Positions 8,242-17,081 of a stretch of DNA of 64,000 bases are shown in pieces. The position numbers were made by a program, and so were the translations under genes. The stretch's first letter is position 1. Every line of letters starts with the position of its first letter. A model generated the notes under the pieces. It saw only the letters and a program-made list of their open reading frames with translations, had not been told where the DNA came from and searched no databases. Source of the stretch: UBA5486 sp036744795 (lineage in GTDB: Bacteria; Bacillota; UBA4882; UBA10575); the NCBI GenBank assembly GCA_036744795.1, contig DAIOHK010000005.1, forward strand, positions 1 through 64,000, read 5' to 3'.

Positions 8242-8376
8242 AGGGCGGCCCACGGCTGACTCTATATTACTCGTCACTCTTCTGTTAAAGATTCTTTATC
8301 AAGTAAGCAGCAAAAATAAGGTGGATGTATTAGAGAAAAAATCCAAAGGTTCTTGCAGATGAGCGGCGAGCTTTAT

Positions 8377-8420
8377 CAGTAAAGTAAGGCCGCCTATAAG
8401 AAGACGGCCTTACTTTACTG
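8377..8420. terminator. Bidirectional hairpin between convergent genes
   Basis: A perfect 16-bp stem, CAGTAAAGTAAGGCCG (8377-8392) / CGGCCTTACTTTACTG (8405-8420), lies between the YyaL-type gene and the convergent TPR gene. TTTT follows on the plus strand. The TPR stop codon lies inside the stem. Confidence 0.75.
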
Positions 8421-9242
8421 TTTTCCTGTTGATAAGGCTTTATTTAACCACTCCTTCGCTTCTTCTACCGAAACATCAGAGAGGAGAGGATCATCAGATA
8501 TTCTTTTGACGGCAGTTTCCAGATGAGAGATTGCTTGGTCAGTATTTCCCTGTTCCAGTTCGATTCGGCCGAGCCAGTAATACGACTCTACTGGCCAGGA
8601 GGTGTGAGCGATTGCCCATTCATAATTATCTTTGGCTAATTCATAATCTTTCCTAGCAAAGTGAATCCGTCCCATGAGTAATACAGGTTCAGTCTCAGTT
8701 ATATTATTAATACGAGCTTTTTCTGCTGCTTTTAGAGCTTCATCCAGCTTTTTATCGTAAAAAAAAGTAAGTGCCAGATTAAAGTAGACTTTATCATTAT
8801 CATAACCTTCATCAATTAGTTGCTGACAGATCTCAACTGCCATTTGGTATGCACCCATCTCTCGGTAGCAGACCGCCCATACATTCTTTAAGCGAGAAGA
8901 GAGAGGACGGCCCGGTTTTGTAGATGCTTCTTCAAATAAGGCTACTGCCTCATCCCATTTCTTTTTTTTAGCTTTGATTAAAGCCAGATCAATATAGGGT
9001 TTAGGTGTGACTGGTTGGCAAGCAAGGGCTTTTCTCATAAAATTTTCAGCTTTTTCGGAATTTAAATTAAACATTGCAATATAGTTCCAGAAGATACTAG
9101 GGGTAGTAAAATAAAGAAGCAGAATCCAAATGATTACTCCTCCTAAAAAGAGAAACCATCCAGGACGAAAGATTAAAGAAAAACCTGACCAAAAAAGAAG
9201 AAGCCAGCTAATCTTCTCTTCCCATAAACGTTTAAGATACAT
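8415..9242 (-). CDS. Membrane-anchored TPR protein
   Basis: About 275 residues. Two hydrophobic segments near the N-terminus (about 13-28 and 30-48) anchor it. The remainder holds tetratricopeptide-type helical repeats, for example KAENFMRKALACQPVTPKPY, YELAKDNYEWAIAHTSWPVE and DQAISHLETAVKRISDDPLL. TPRs mediate protein-protein contacts, so a scaffold role at the membrane is likely, but no partner can be named. ATG 9242 is 7 nt from GGAGG; ATG 9245 is the alternative. Confidence 0.8.
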   Translation of the reverse strand: MYLKRLWEEKISWLLLFWSGFSLIFRPGWFLFLGGVIIWILLLYFTTPSIFWNYIAMFNLNSEKAENFMRKALACQPVTPKPYIDLALIKAKKKKWDEAVALFEEASTKPGRPLSSRLKNVWAVCYREMGAYQMAVEICQQLIDEGYDNDKVYFNLALTFFYDKKLDEALKAAEKARINNITETEPVLLMGRIHFARKDYELAKDNYEWAIAHTSWPVESYYWLGRIELEQGNTDQAISHLETAVKRISDDPLLSDVSVEEAKEWLNKALSTGKQ

Positions 9243-9393
9243 CATTAGACCTCCGATTACGAAAATTCGAACTTTAATATGATAATAGTATAATGGATAA
9301 AAGGAGATTATTCAAGAAAACGGGACAGAACTTACTAAAAGAAGAAATTAAATCCCATATAGGGCTAATTGCATGGTCTCCATATTCAACTAT

Positions 9394-9450
9394 CACGCCA
9401 CAAAATATTGATAGCCTTTCTGCAAGCAACACACTATATATTGTGTCGTG
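9394..9450. repeat. Palindromic repeat, family C, copy 1
   Basis: Ends CACGCCACAAAATAT (9394-9408) and ATATATTGTGTCGTG (9436-9450) are near-perfect inverted repeats. The core ATAGCCTTTCTGCAAGCAAC-ACACTATATATT recurs at 22080-22140 and, inverted, at 29925-29976. It lies in the 317-bp gap ahead of the murD region. Confidence 0.65.
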
Positions 9451-9559
9451 ACCATAAATTGAGGTAACAACGCAATTAGCTTATATAAGCAAATGATGGA
9501 ATTTATATCAAAATATAGGGCAGACTAAAAATCAAAAAATGATGATGGAGTTGCTTCAT

Positions 9560-9727
9560 ATGGAAATCTTATTTCTTCTTGATCAGTTTTTCTGGAATTT
9601 ACAGAAAGTTTGCACATTAATACTGGTAATCTGGATGATCCAAAGGTGGTGGAAAGTGTATAATATTAAAAAGCAGATCAGTTTGGAGGAGTCTACAGAG
9701 GAGAAGCAATTAAAGAGGGGTGTTTAA
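9560..9727 (+). CDS. Small single-pass membrane protein upstream of murD
   Basis: A 55-residue ORF starting at ATG 9560, 9 nt after ATGGAG. A hydrophobic N-terminal segment (MEILFLLDQFFWN and CTLILVIWMI) is followed by a charged tail ending QLKRGV. It abuts murD, whose GTG candidates lie at 9720 and 9729, so translational coupling is plausible. I do not recognise the family. It may be a real small membrane protein or only a leader ORF. Confidence 0.45.
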   Translation: MEILFLLDQFFWNLQKVCTLILVIWMIQRWWKVYNIKKQISLEESTEEKQLKRGV

Positions 9728-9728
9728 G

Positions 9729-11162
9729 GTGAAACAGGGCGTTGCTGTATTGGGACTTGGTATTGAAAATTTAGCCTTAACAAGATATTTTATTAAACAA
9801 GGAGAAAAAGTTACGGTTTGTGACAGTAGGGATGCTACACAACTTGGTGATCGCTATAAAATGCTTAAAGAATTAGGAGTACAGTTCCGGCTCGGACCCG
9901 ATTATCTTGATCAACTCGAGGATTTTACTGTAGTATATCGTTCTCCTGGCTTACCATTATTCCATCCCAAAATAGTAAAGGCTGAAAGCAACGGTGTAAA
10001 AATTACCAGTGCGATCAGGCTCTTTATTGAACTTTGTCCCTGTCCAATCATTGGTGTTACCGGAACTAAGGGTAAAGGGACTACTTGTACATTAATCTAT
10101 CAGATTTTACAAAAGAGTCAGAAGCGAAAAGGAACCCAAGCTTATCTAGGTGGTAATATCGGGATTGCTCCTTTTGATTTTTTTTCATCCCTTTCACGGG
10201 AAGACCTAGTGGTATTGGAATTATCCAGTTTTCAGCTTGAGGATATTGATCGAAGCGTTGATATTGCAGTAATTACAAATATTACAGAGGATCATTTAGC
10301 AGCAGCTGATCCATTAAATCCGAATTATCACAAAACACGTGCTGATTATGTCAAAGCAAAAACTAACCTGTTTAAAGATCAAAGTCCCACTGGTATAGCG
10401 ATTATGAATAATGATGATCAGACCTGCCGGGAATTATTTACCATGGTTAGTGGCAGGTTACTTATATATGGAAGCTATCCACAAAAATATGGTGCATGGT
10501 ACAGTAAGGATTCAGAAGGTTTATATACAATCTGGTGGAATATTATAGGTAAAACCGAGGAATTGATTAGGAGTGATCAAATACAAATCCGAGGTGAACA
10601 TAATCTATTAAATATTTCAGCTGCTGCTTTAGCAAGTTATTCGGCAGGGGCTGATCGGGAATCAATCATTGCCGGTATTTCTGAATATACCGGTTTGGAA
10701 CATCGTTTGGAATATGTTGCTACTATAGATGGGATACAGTATTTTGATGATTCATTTGCTACTTCCCCTGATCCGACGATTGTAGCTTTACGGGCATTTA
10801 AAGAACCGGTGGTTTTAATTGCCGGGGGTGCCGATAAAGGTGCGGATTTTACAAGTTTGGCGGAAGAAATTTTAAAAAGTTCAGTTAAAACTGTGATCCT
10901 TATTGGAAAAATGGGCCCAGTAATTAAAGAAGCTATTCTGAATATTGCTCGTGATACCGGCTCTTCTATTCCAGAAATGGTAGAGGGAGGTTCTGAGATG
11001 CCAATGATTGTTGCCAGGGCAAGAGAACATGCTAAACCAGGAGATGTTATCCTTCTTTCTACTGCCTGTGCTAGTTTTGATCTGTTTAAAAACTATAAGG
11101 AACGAGGTAATTTATTTAAAAAAGAAGTATTAGCTAAGATTAGTAATGAAAAGCAATATTAA
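9729..11162 (+). CDS. murD: UDP-N-acetylmuramoylalanine--D-glutamate ligase
   Basis: A cytosolic Mur ligase that adds D-Glu to UDP-MurNAc-L-Ala using ATP. 477 residues. The N-terminal Rossmann domain is GVAVLGLGIENLALTRYF. The central ATPase P-loop GVTGTKGKGTT (about 109-119) departs from the more common GTNGKTTT. Further motifs: ELSSFQLEDI, YFDDSFATSPDPTIVALRAF, AGGADKGADF and LLSTACASFDLFKNYKERG. GTG 9729 is preferred (GAGGGG 10 nt upstream); GTG 9720 is possible. It is not in a dcw cluster here; murC lies 34 kb away. Confidence 0.9.
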   Translation: MKQGVAVLGLGIENLALTRYFIKQGEKVTVCDSRDATQLGDRYKMLKELGVQFRLGPDYLDQLEDFTVVYRSPGLPLFHPKIVKAESNGVKITSAIRLFIELCPCPIIGVTGTKGKGTTCTLIYQILQKSQKRKGTQAYLGGNIGIAPFDFFSSLSREDLVVLELSSFQLEDIDRSVDIAVITNITEDHLAAADPLNPNYHKTRADYVKAKTNLFKDQSPTGIAIMNNDDQTCRELFTMVSGRLLIYGSYPQKYGAWYSKDSEGLYTIWWNIIGKTEELIRSDQIQIRGEHNLLNISAAALASYSAGADRESIIAGISEYTGLEHRLEYVATIDGIQYFDDSFATSPDPTIVALRAFKEPVVLIAGGADKGADFTSLAEEILKSSVKTVILIGKMGPVIKEAILNIARDTGSSIPEMVEGGSEMPMIVARAREHAKPGDVILLSTACASFDLFKNYKERGNLFKKEVLAKISNEKQY

Positions 11163-11245
11163 TTTGTTGCTTTTGTTAGATAAACTATATAATAGATTAA
11201 ATTTTGAAGTATATTTACAGTTTTAAAGAGAGTAGGGGGAGGCCC

Positions 11246-12385
11246 ATGGATTATGATGTAACTTGCGTTATTCCAAGATGGGGAAGAACATTTCAGAATA
11301 TCATGGATAAATTGGCGGATATATCCGATCAGCAGCAGGAAATTAGGGAAGTTGCAGGAATTATTTCCCAAGGAAAAGCAGAAGCTTCTATTGATCCCGT
11401 AAAAGCTAAGAAATTCCTCGATTCATTTAACTGTCCTTATCTTTGTTTAGCTCCCGATCGGAAGAGAAAAGAGAGGTTTTATCGGGTAGGATTTTTGGGA
11501 ATGAAGATATCAATAAATGGTATTATTGTAAGGTTGGAGGGGGATGAACCTCATAATGGATCATCCCTGATAAAATTGGATGAAGTCGATTTTACTGTTG
11601 TTGGTATGGATGAACTGCTTTCAATGAATCAGCTTTATTTACGAAATCCGGAAAAAGTTACAAAATGGGGCATGTATAATTACAATATAGATAAAGATAC
11701 TGATTTACGGATTGTGGGTTCGGCTAATTTAAAGATTTATAATAAGGTAGCTGGACGAAAGCTTACCGATTTTGTAGGCTTTTTTCTGATTGTTAATAAG
11801 GACTCAATTGATGATAACTTAGGCTATGATAAGTTAATCCAGCACGGCGCACCTATATTTGTAAAGGGAAGATATGAAGGGTTAGTTCACACTCTCCTTC
11901 CCGATGCTAATACAGTTTCTGTGGAAAATGTAGAAGATGCTGTTTTGGTAAATAAAGGGGGAGTAGGGATTGAGATTATCCAAAGCGGTTCAACAATTAA
12001 GCAGAAAGGTCTTAAAGTTTATGGAGCCCCGCTTTTTCTTTCTGAGAGTCTCTATGTAGCAGATTACCACCGATATTTAAAAAATGAAAAGCTACGGAAG
12101 CTGTTGGAATATTTGGAGCCTGTAGGCTATTTTGAACGTGAGCATATAACTAATTATGTGGAATGGTTTAAAGCTCTTGAAATAAATCTTGGTGAATCCT
12201 GGATCAACAAACCAGCTCCGGAAGAGATATTCTGTTCTTTAGAAGATGTAGAAAACGGTTTAAGGCCTTACCGGCTTAAAACCAGGTGGTGGGTTCCTTC
12301 AGATCAGTATAAAGTGAAGGAAGCGGTAAATTCGGTATTGATGAGTCTAGCTTTGATTAAAAAGTTATATAAAGAAAGCTCTTGA
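11246..12385 (+). CDS. HisG-like (ATP phosphoribosyltransferase fold) protein, function unknown
   Basis: 379 residues, ATG 11246 behind GGGGGAGG. Parts resemble HisG-type type II periplasmic-binding folds: VTCVIPRWGRTFQNIMDKL resembles the HisG N-terminus PKGRL..., VDFTVVGMDELL resembles the DxGIVGxD segment, and VGIEIIQSGSTIKQKGL resembles the phosphoribosyl-binding DLVSTGxTLxxNGL loop. About 70 extra residues follow the core (from LYVADYHRYLKNEKLR). No histidine gene is nearby, and several HisG residues differ, so a bona fide HisG role is not supported. It follows murD by 83 nt on the same strand. It could bind a nucleotide or an amino acid. Confidence 0.6.
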   Translation: MDYDVTCVIPRWGRTFQNIMDKLADISDQQQEIREVAGIISQGKAEASIDPVKAKKFLDSFNCPYLCLAPDRKRKERFYRVGFLGMKISINGIIVRLEGDEPHNGSSLIKLDEVDFTVVGMDELLSMNQLYLRNPEKVTKWGMYNYNIDKDTDLRIVGSANLKIYNKVAGRKLTDFVGFFLIVNKDSIDDNLGYDKLIQHGAPIFVKGRYEGLVHTLLPDANTVSVENVEDAVLVNKGGVGIEIIQSGSTIKQKGLKVYGAPLFLSESLYVADYHRYLKNEKLRKLLEYLEPVGYFEREHITNYVEWFKALEINLGESWINKPAPEEIFCSLEDVENGLRPYRLKTRWWVPSDQYKVKEAVNSVLMSLALIKKLYKESS

Positions 12386-12506
12386 TGCTTGTAACTCGTC
12401 GCTTGTTGCTCGGGTGTGGAGTGCCGTCGCGGATGAAAAAAGGTCAAAGGCTACTTTTAAGATAAGCAACTAGAAGGCGGGCAGGAGACAACTCCCTTCT
12501 AATATA

Positions 12507-12548
12507 AAAAGTCCCCCGCTCAATTGTGAAATTGTGACGGGGGCTTTT
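12507..12548. terminator. Bidirectional terminator, HisG-like gene / aspartate kinase
   Basis: AAAAGTCCCCCG (from 12507) pairs with CGGGGGCTTTT (to 12548), with an AATTGTG-AAATTGTG loop region. A-rich and T-rich flanks serve both convergent genes. The gap 12386-12506 ahead of it also holds a CTCGTCGCTTGTTGCTCGGG segment related to small repeats at 2437, 8262 and 44842. Confidence 0.8.
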
Positions 12549-12568
12549 ATCAGGTATTTAAAGGTGAT

Positions 12569-13885
12569 TTATTCTACAAAAGCATTATAAATGGCCTGCA
12601 TTGCCTGGTCGAAATCTTTGTTTTCAATCCCAACAATAATATTTATTTCACTAGAGCCTTGATCGATCATCCGCACATTGATATTTTTTCGAGATAATGC
12701 TGTAAAAAGTTTAGCAGCGATTCCAGGAGTATAGGCCATGCCTAGACCCACAGTAGCGATCAAAGCAATATTATGAAAAACTTCTATGGAATCTGGTTTA
12801 CAAGCTTGCCAAATCCCCTCTAGAACCTTTTCTAGTTTATTATTTAGCTGAGAATCAGCGATTACCAATGAGATGGTGTCGATTCCAGATGGCATGTGTT
12901 CAAAAGAAATTTCATTATGTTCTAATACTGAGAGTAGCTTCCGGCCAAAACCTAATTCTGTATGCATTAAGGTTTTTTCAATGGCGATAATTGTAAAGTC
13001 TTTTCTCCCAGCTATACCAGTAATGGTTCCGGGAGGTTTAATATTTCCATTGTCTTTTATTATAAGGGTTCCGGGATCATCTGGATTATTTGTATTTTTT
13101 ATATTGATCGGAATTTTAGCTTCCCGTACCGGGAAGATCGCTTCTTCATGTAAAACTGATGCCCCCATATAGGCAAGCTCCCGTAGTTCCCGGTAAGAGA
13201 TCTGTTTAATCGGTTTTGGATTTTTTACTATTCTTGGGTCGGTCATGAGAAATCCAGAAACATCAGTCCAGTTTTCATAGAGATCTGCACTTACACCTCT
13301 AGCAATTATTGCTCCAGTAATATCAGATCCTCCACGGGAAAAGGTTTTAACTTTTCCATCAGGGGTTGAACCGTAAAAACCGGGAATTACTGCGTATTTA
13401 TGTTGGGTAAGGCGTTTGCTGATTACCTCCTGTGTTTTTTGGGCATCAAATTTACCCTGATGATCAAAGAAGATAATATCAGCAGGATCAACAAAATCAA
13501 AATCTAAATATTCTGCCAGAATTAAGCCATTTAAAAATTCGCCACGGCTAGCTGTATATTCAACAGAAGCTCCGTGGGCGATCTTACTTTTAATCTGCTC
13601 AAGAGTTGGCTTAAGATCAAAAGAAAGCCCAAGTTCATCAATGATCTCTATATAGCGACTGGAGATTAAATCAAAGGTTTCTTCAAAAGAGGTTTTTTGT
13701 TGAATGTAAGAATGACATTGGTATAGAAGGTCTGTAACTTTACGATCTTTTGGATGGCGCTTTCCAGGAGCAGATGGAACAATATAACGGCGTTCTTGAT
13801 CAGCATGAATTATGGAAGATACTTTTCGAAAATGTTCTGCATCTGCCAGGGAAGAACCACCAAATTTAGCAATTTTTATACCCAT
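12569..13885 (-). CDS. Aspartate kinase
   Basis: Phosphorylates aspartate, the first step to lysine, threonine, methionine and diaminopimelate. 438 residues, ATG after AAGGAGGAAG. The kinase core begins KIAKFGGSSLADAEHF and includes KVKTFSRGGSDITGAI and YENWTDVSGFLMTDPRIV. Two ACT-type regulatory regions follow (FTIIAIEKTLMHTELGFGRK and ALIATVGLGMAYTPGIAAKL...), implying feedback control. It is a monofunctional class with no homoserine dehydrogenase fusion. Which isoenzyme (LysC, DapG or YclM type) cannot be decided. Confidence 0.92.
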   Translation of the reverse strand: MGIKIAKFGGSSLADAEHFRKVSSIIHADQERRYIVPSAPGKRHPKDRKVTDLLYQCHSYIQQKTSFEETFDLISSRYIEIIDELGLSFDLKPTLEQIKSKIAHGASVEYTASRGEFLNGLILAEYLDFDFVDPADIIFFDHQGKFDAQKTQEVISKRLTQHKYAVIPGFYGSTPDGKVKTFSRGGSDITGAIIARGVSADLYENWTDVSGFLMTDPRIVKNPKPIKQISYRELRELAYMGASVLHEEAIFPVREAKIPINIKNTNNPDDPGTLIIKDNGNIKPPGTITGIAGRKDFTIIAIEKTLMHTELGFGRKLLSVLEHNEISFEHMPSGIDTISLVIADSQLNNKLEKVLEGIWQACKPDSIEVFHNIALIATVGLGMAYTPGIAAKLFTALSRKNINVRMIDQGSSEINIIVGIENKDFDQAMQAIYNAFVE

Positions 13886-14287
13886 TAGCTTCCTCCTTCT
13901 TTAAAGCACATCCATCCGTAAAAAACTATAATTAAAGTATCTATTATAGTTCAGATTTATAATTCAGTGGTGGAGTGACTTTTAAGAGTAAACATTTTGA
14001 TATAGTAAGAATTGCATAATTGTTTAAGATTTAACATTCAAGGTATTATGCAATTTCCACCATATGAAAATATTATCCATAAACTTTTTATCGCCTTCCT
14101 CTTAACTTATTTTTAAGGAAATATTTTTGTTTAATAACTAAGAAAGGTTTAAACTGTTTTTAAGAGAATTAAAAACGGAATAATAAATTATGGCAACAGT
14201 AGACGAGTGCTTGATAAGATATACTAATTGTTTTGTCACTATGTGTTGATATTGTAACTAGTCCAAGATGTAAGGAGTAGCTGAGCA
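13886..14287. other. Intergenic region with a family B palindrome
   Basis: A 402-bp AT-rich gap between the divergent aspartate kinase and DUF445 genes. It contains the inverted repeat GAATTGCATAAT (14009-14020) / ATTATGCAATTT (14045-14056). The SD for the DUF445 gene (AAGGAG, 14272) is at its end. No credible gene is seen. Confidence 0.5.
14009..14056. repeat. Palindromic repeat, family B
   Basis: Arms GAATTGCATAAT and ATTATGCAATTT enclose TGTTTAAGATTTAACATTCA. Related arms occur at 23090-23112, 35917-35932, 37563-37600, 41867-41927 and 55761-55774. Confidence 0.6.
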
Positions 14288-15463
14288 ATGATAAATAGAG
14301 AGAAATATTATACCTATGATCTAACTCAGAAAAGTGATTCACAAGATAATACAATTGAAGGGAAAACTTTTATTAAAAAGTGGCTGCGGAGATTAATTTC
14401 GGATCTTAAAGCTAAATTAGTTTTAAATAATATAAATAAAGAACAAAAATTAATTGTAAGGCGAAAGCAAGCTTTTTCTTTGAAGATTGCTAATATTTTA
14501 AACCTGCTTAATATCCCGCTCTTTTGGTCGGGAATTCTTCTGTTTATTTGGTTGTTTATTGATTATCTTTTAGAATATACCCTCCCGGTTGATTTATATC
14601 AAAGAATAGAATATTATAGCAAACCCCTAACCGCGGTAATTGGTCCGGCAGTAGTAGGATATTGGACGAACTGGCTAGCGATTAAAATGTTGTTTCACCC
14701 ACGGAAAAATAATGCAGTCTGGTGGGGGTTAGTCCATGCCCGGAGGGAGGATCTGATCGAAAGTATTTCTGAAGGAATTTTATCCTCCATAATCTCACCT
14801 GAGATTGTCCGTGATTATCTGAATAATCATGGGCTATTGGCGAATGTCGTAAAAAGTTTTTCACAATCAGTTAACGGAATGGTACAAGCAAAAGAGTTTC
14901 GTGAAGATTTGCGGGACATAATCTATAATTTCCTTACTGAACTAGTTAATAATGAAAAAACGGTGGAATTTGTGGAAGATTATTTAAATAGCGTGATCCA
15001 GGAATGGACAGGAGATGGTTTTGGCGGAAAGATGATGGAATGGACAAAAAACATCTGGGCATCATTAGTTCAAAAAAAAGTTTTAGAAATATTACCGGAA
15101 TTGCCTAAAGTTGTAAATTTCGCATTGCCACGCATCGAGGCTTTTCTTGAAACCATACCGAACAGGATTGAAAAAGAAGGAGTGGGAATTGAGTCGGTTG
15201 TTGCTGAGATTATTGCCGAGGGACTTCGAAGTCTGGATCTTAAAGCTGTAATCAGAGGGCAGCTTGGAAAGATGGATGCGGCGGAATTAGAGAAGTTATT
15301 AACCTCTAATATCTCGGGTGAATTGGTTTTTATCCAGACTTCGGGAGGCATTTTCGGTTTTTTAGTGGGTCTGGCTATGATTTACCCTGTTTTAAGATTA
15401 ATCTTTGTTGGCTGTGGGTTTCTAATTTGGGGCCTTTACCGTGTGACACGGGATAATAAATGA
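14288..15463 (+). CDS. DUF445 membrane protein (YheB-type)
   Basis: 391 residues. There are two N-terminal hydrophobic segments, one around residues 60-90 (IPLFWSGILLFIWLFIDYLL) and the conserved PAVVGYWTNWLAIKMLFHP segment typical of DUF445. A long helical domain follows, and a C-terminal hydrophobic pair (FGFLVGLAMIYPVLRLIFVG) ends the protein. Members are poorly characterised inner-membrane proteins; the family name is clear but the function is not. AAGGAG sits 10 nt before the ATG. It converges on the PspC/aminotransferase operon. Confidence 0.85.
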   Translation: MINREKYYTYDLTQKSDSQDNTIEGKTFIKKWLRRLISDLKAKLVLNNINKEQKLIVRRKQAFSLKIANILNLLNIPLFWSGILLFIWLFIDYLLEYTLPVDLYQRIEYYSKPLTAVIGPAVVGYWTNWLAIKMLFHPRKNNAVWWGLVHARREDLIESISEGILSSIISPEIVRDYLNNHGLLANVVKSFSQSVNGMVQAKEFREDLRDIIYNFLTELVNNEKTVEFVEDYLNSVIQEWTGDGFGGKMMEWTKNIWASLVQKKVLEILPELPKVVNFALPRIEAFLETIPNRIEKEGVGIESVVAEIIAEGLRSLDLKAVIRGQLGKMDAAELEKLLTSNISGELVFIQTSGGIFGFLVGLAMIYPVLRLIFVGCGFLIWGLYRVTRDNK

Positions 15464-15472
15464 TTTAAAAAC

Positions 15473-15496
15473 AAAAAGACCAGCAGTGTGCTGGTC
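15473..15496 (-). terminator. Terminator of the aminotransferase-PspC operon
   Basis: On the minus strand, stem GACCAGC / GCTGGTC (15496-15478), loop ACACT, is followed by TTTTTG. The PspC stop codon falls in the stem. Confidence 0.85.
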
Positions 15497-15758
15497 AATC
15501 TGATTTTACTTCTTTTCCTTCAACATCAATGGTTGTGTCCTCTTGGGAAGAATGATAACTGTTTTTCCACTGTGGAACCGGGTTCTCCGGGATAATAAAC
15601 CAAGCAATGATATAAATCCAGAAACCACTACCTCCCAAAACCAATAGGATTAACCAAAGTAATCTAACAATTGTTGCATCAATATTAAAATATTCCGCTA
15701 GGCCACCAGCTACTCCAGCTATTCTACGATCTGTTACCGAACGATATAGGCGTTTCAT
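15495..15758 (-). CDS. PspC-domain membrane protein
   Basis: 87 residues. The PspC domain opens KRLYRSVTDRRIAGVAGGLAEYFNIDATIVRLLW and continues with a transmembrane helix (LILLVLGGSGFWIYIIAWFI). PspC-type proteins are linked to membrane stress sensing. The short form, a domain plus an acidic tail, is common in Firmicutes. It lies 27 nt downstream of the aminotransferase gene and shares its terminator, so the two form an operon. Confidence 0.9.
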   Translation of the reverse strand: MKRLYRSVTDRRIAGVAGGLAEYFNIDATIVRLLWLILLVLGGSGFWIYIIAWFIIPENPVPQWKNSYHSSQEDTTIDVEGKEVKSD

Positions 15759-15785
15759 ATACTGATCCCTCCCGGTTTTAAATTT

Positions 15786-17081
15786 CTATTCCGGGTAAGT
15801 TTCTCCTCTTTCTTTTAGAATTTTTTTGATGCTTACTATTTGTATACAGATTGTTAAAATCTCCATAGCTGTTTGTAATTCATTATGTGGAGGAAAAGTA
15901 GGAGCGATTCGAATATTTTGATCTAAAGGATCTTTTCCATAAGGGAAGGTAGCTCCAGCTTTCGTAAAGATAATTCCAGCTTCAGCAGCCATTGATACAA
16001 CTTTTTTTGCACAGCCTTCCAGGGTATTAAGGCTAATAAAATATCCGCCATTCGGTTTGCTCCAGGAAGCTATTTTTTTATCTCCTAGTTCTGATTGGAG
16101 GATGTCTATTACAAGGTCGAATTTGGGTTTTATAATGGCAGCATGTTTTTTCATATGCAATTTTATAGTGTTATAATTCTTAAAGAAACGGACATGTTGG
16201 AGCTGGTTTATCTTATTTGGACCTATGGTTTGAATCGAAAGTTGTTTTTTTAATTTATTGATATTTTTCTCACTAGCTGCTACCATAGCAATACCAGATC
16301 CCGCAAAGGAGATTTTTGAAGTGGAGCCGAAGATATAAACTCGGTCAGGATTCCCTGCTTCTTTACAAGCTTGCAAAATATCTTTTAAATGATCCGGCTG
16401 TTCAGTTAAATGATGAACAGCATAAGCATTATCCCAGAAGATCCGGAAATCTGAAGCTTTTGTTTTCATCCGGGCCAGCCGCTCAACTACTTGATCAGAG
16501 TAAGTAATTCCTGTTGGATTACTATATTTAGGAATACACCAGATCCCTTTTATAGTTTCGTCGGTTGCTACTAGCTTTTCCACCTGATCCATATCAGGAC
16601 CATCTTGTTGAATTTTGATTGGAATCATTTGTATCTTAAAAAATTCACAGATTGCAAAATGCCGGTCATACCCTGGACTTGGGCAAAGAAATTTAATTGG
16701 TTCTCTTCCCCAGGGCTGTTCGCTTTCATCTACACCAAAGATCAAAGCCCTAGCTACTATATCATGCATCAGGGTTAAACTGGAATTTCCATCAATAATG
16801 ATCTCTTCCGGCTTTACCCCTAAACATTCTGCGAACAGTCTCCTTGCTTCGGGTAATCCTTCAACTCCGCCATAGTTACGACAGTCTGTTCCATCTTCGG
16901 CTTTATAATTTCCATTAAGACAATTAAGTAATCCGGAGGAAAGTTCAAGCTGTTCGGGACAGGGTTTGCCTCTGGACATATCAAGTTTCAAGTTTTTCTG
17001 TTTAAAAGATCTGTATCTGGTAGATAAATCTTGTAGATATTCGAGAAGAGTATCAGAGCCCAAGGTAAAAAAATTAGTCAT
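15786..17081 (-). CDS. Aspartate aminotransferase-like PLP enzyme (type Ic / MocR-fold)
   Basis: 431 residues. The N-terminus LKLDMSRGKPCPEQLELS and TDCRNYGGVEGLPEARRLFA are typical of the type Ic aspartate aminotransferases described in Corynebacterium. The PLP-binding lysine lies in IFGSTSKISFAGSGIAM. IWCIPKYSNPTGITYSD and FRIFWDNAYAVHHL carry other cofactor contacts. It would interconvert aspartate and oxaloacetate with 2-oxoglutarate and glutamate. Another amino acid substrate is possible. First gene of a two-gene operon with PspC, a pairing I cannot explain functionally. Confidence 0.87.
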   Translation of the reverse strand: MTNFFTLGSDTLLEYLQDLSTRYRSFKQKNLKLDMSRGKPCPEQLELSSGLLNCLNGNYKAEDGTDCRNYGGVEGLPEARRLFAECLGVKPEEIIIDGNSSLTLMHDIVARALIFGVDESEQPWGREPIKFLCPSPGYDRHFAICEFFKIQMIPIKIQQDGPDMDQVEKLVATDETIKGIWCIPKYSNPTGITYSDQVVERLARMKTKASDFRIFWDNAYAVHHLTEQPDHLKDILQACKEAGNPDRVYIFGSTSKISFAGSGIAMVAASEKNINKLKKQLSIQTIGPNKINQLQHVRFFKNYNTIKLHMKKHAAIIKPKFDLVIDILQSELGDKKIASWSKPNGGYFISLNTLEGCAKKVVSMAAEAGIIFTKAGATFPYGKDPLDQNIRIAPTFPPHNELQTAMEILTICIQIVSIKKILKERGETYPE

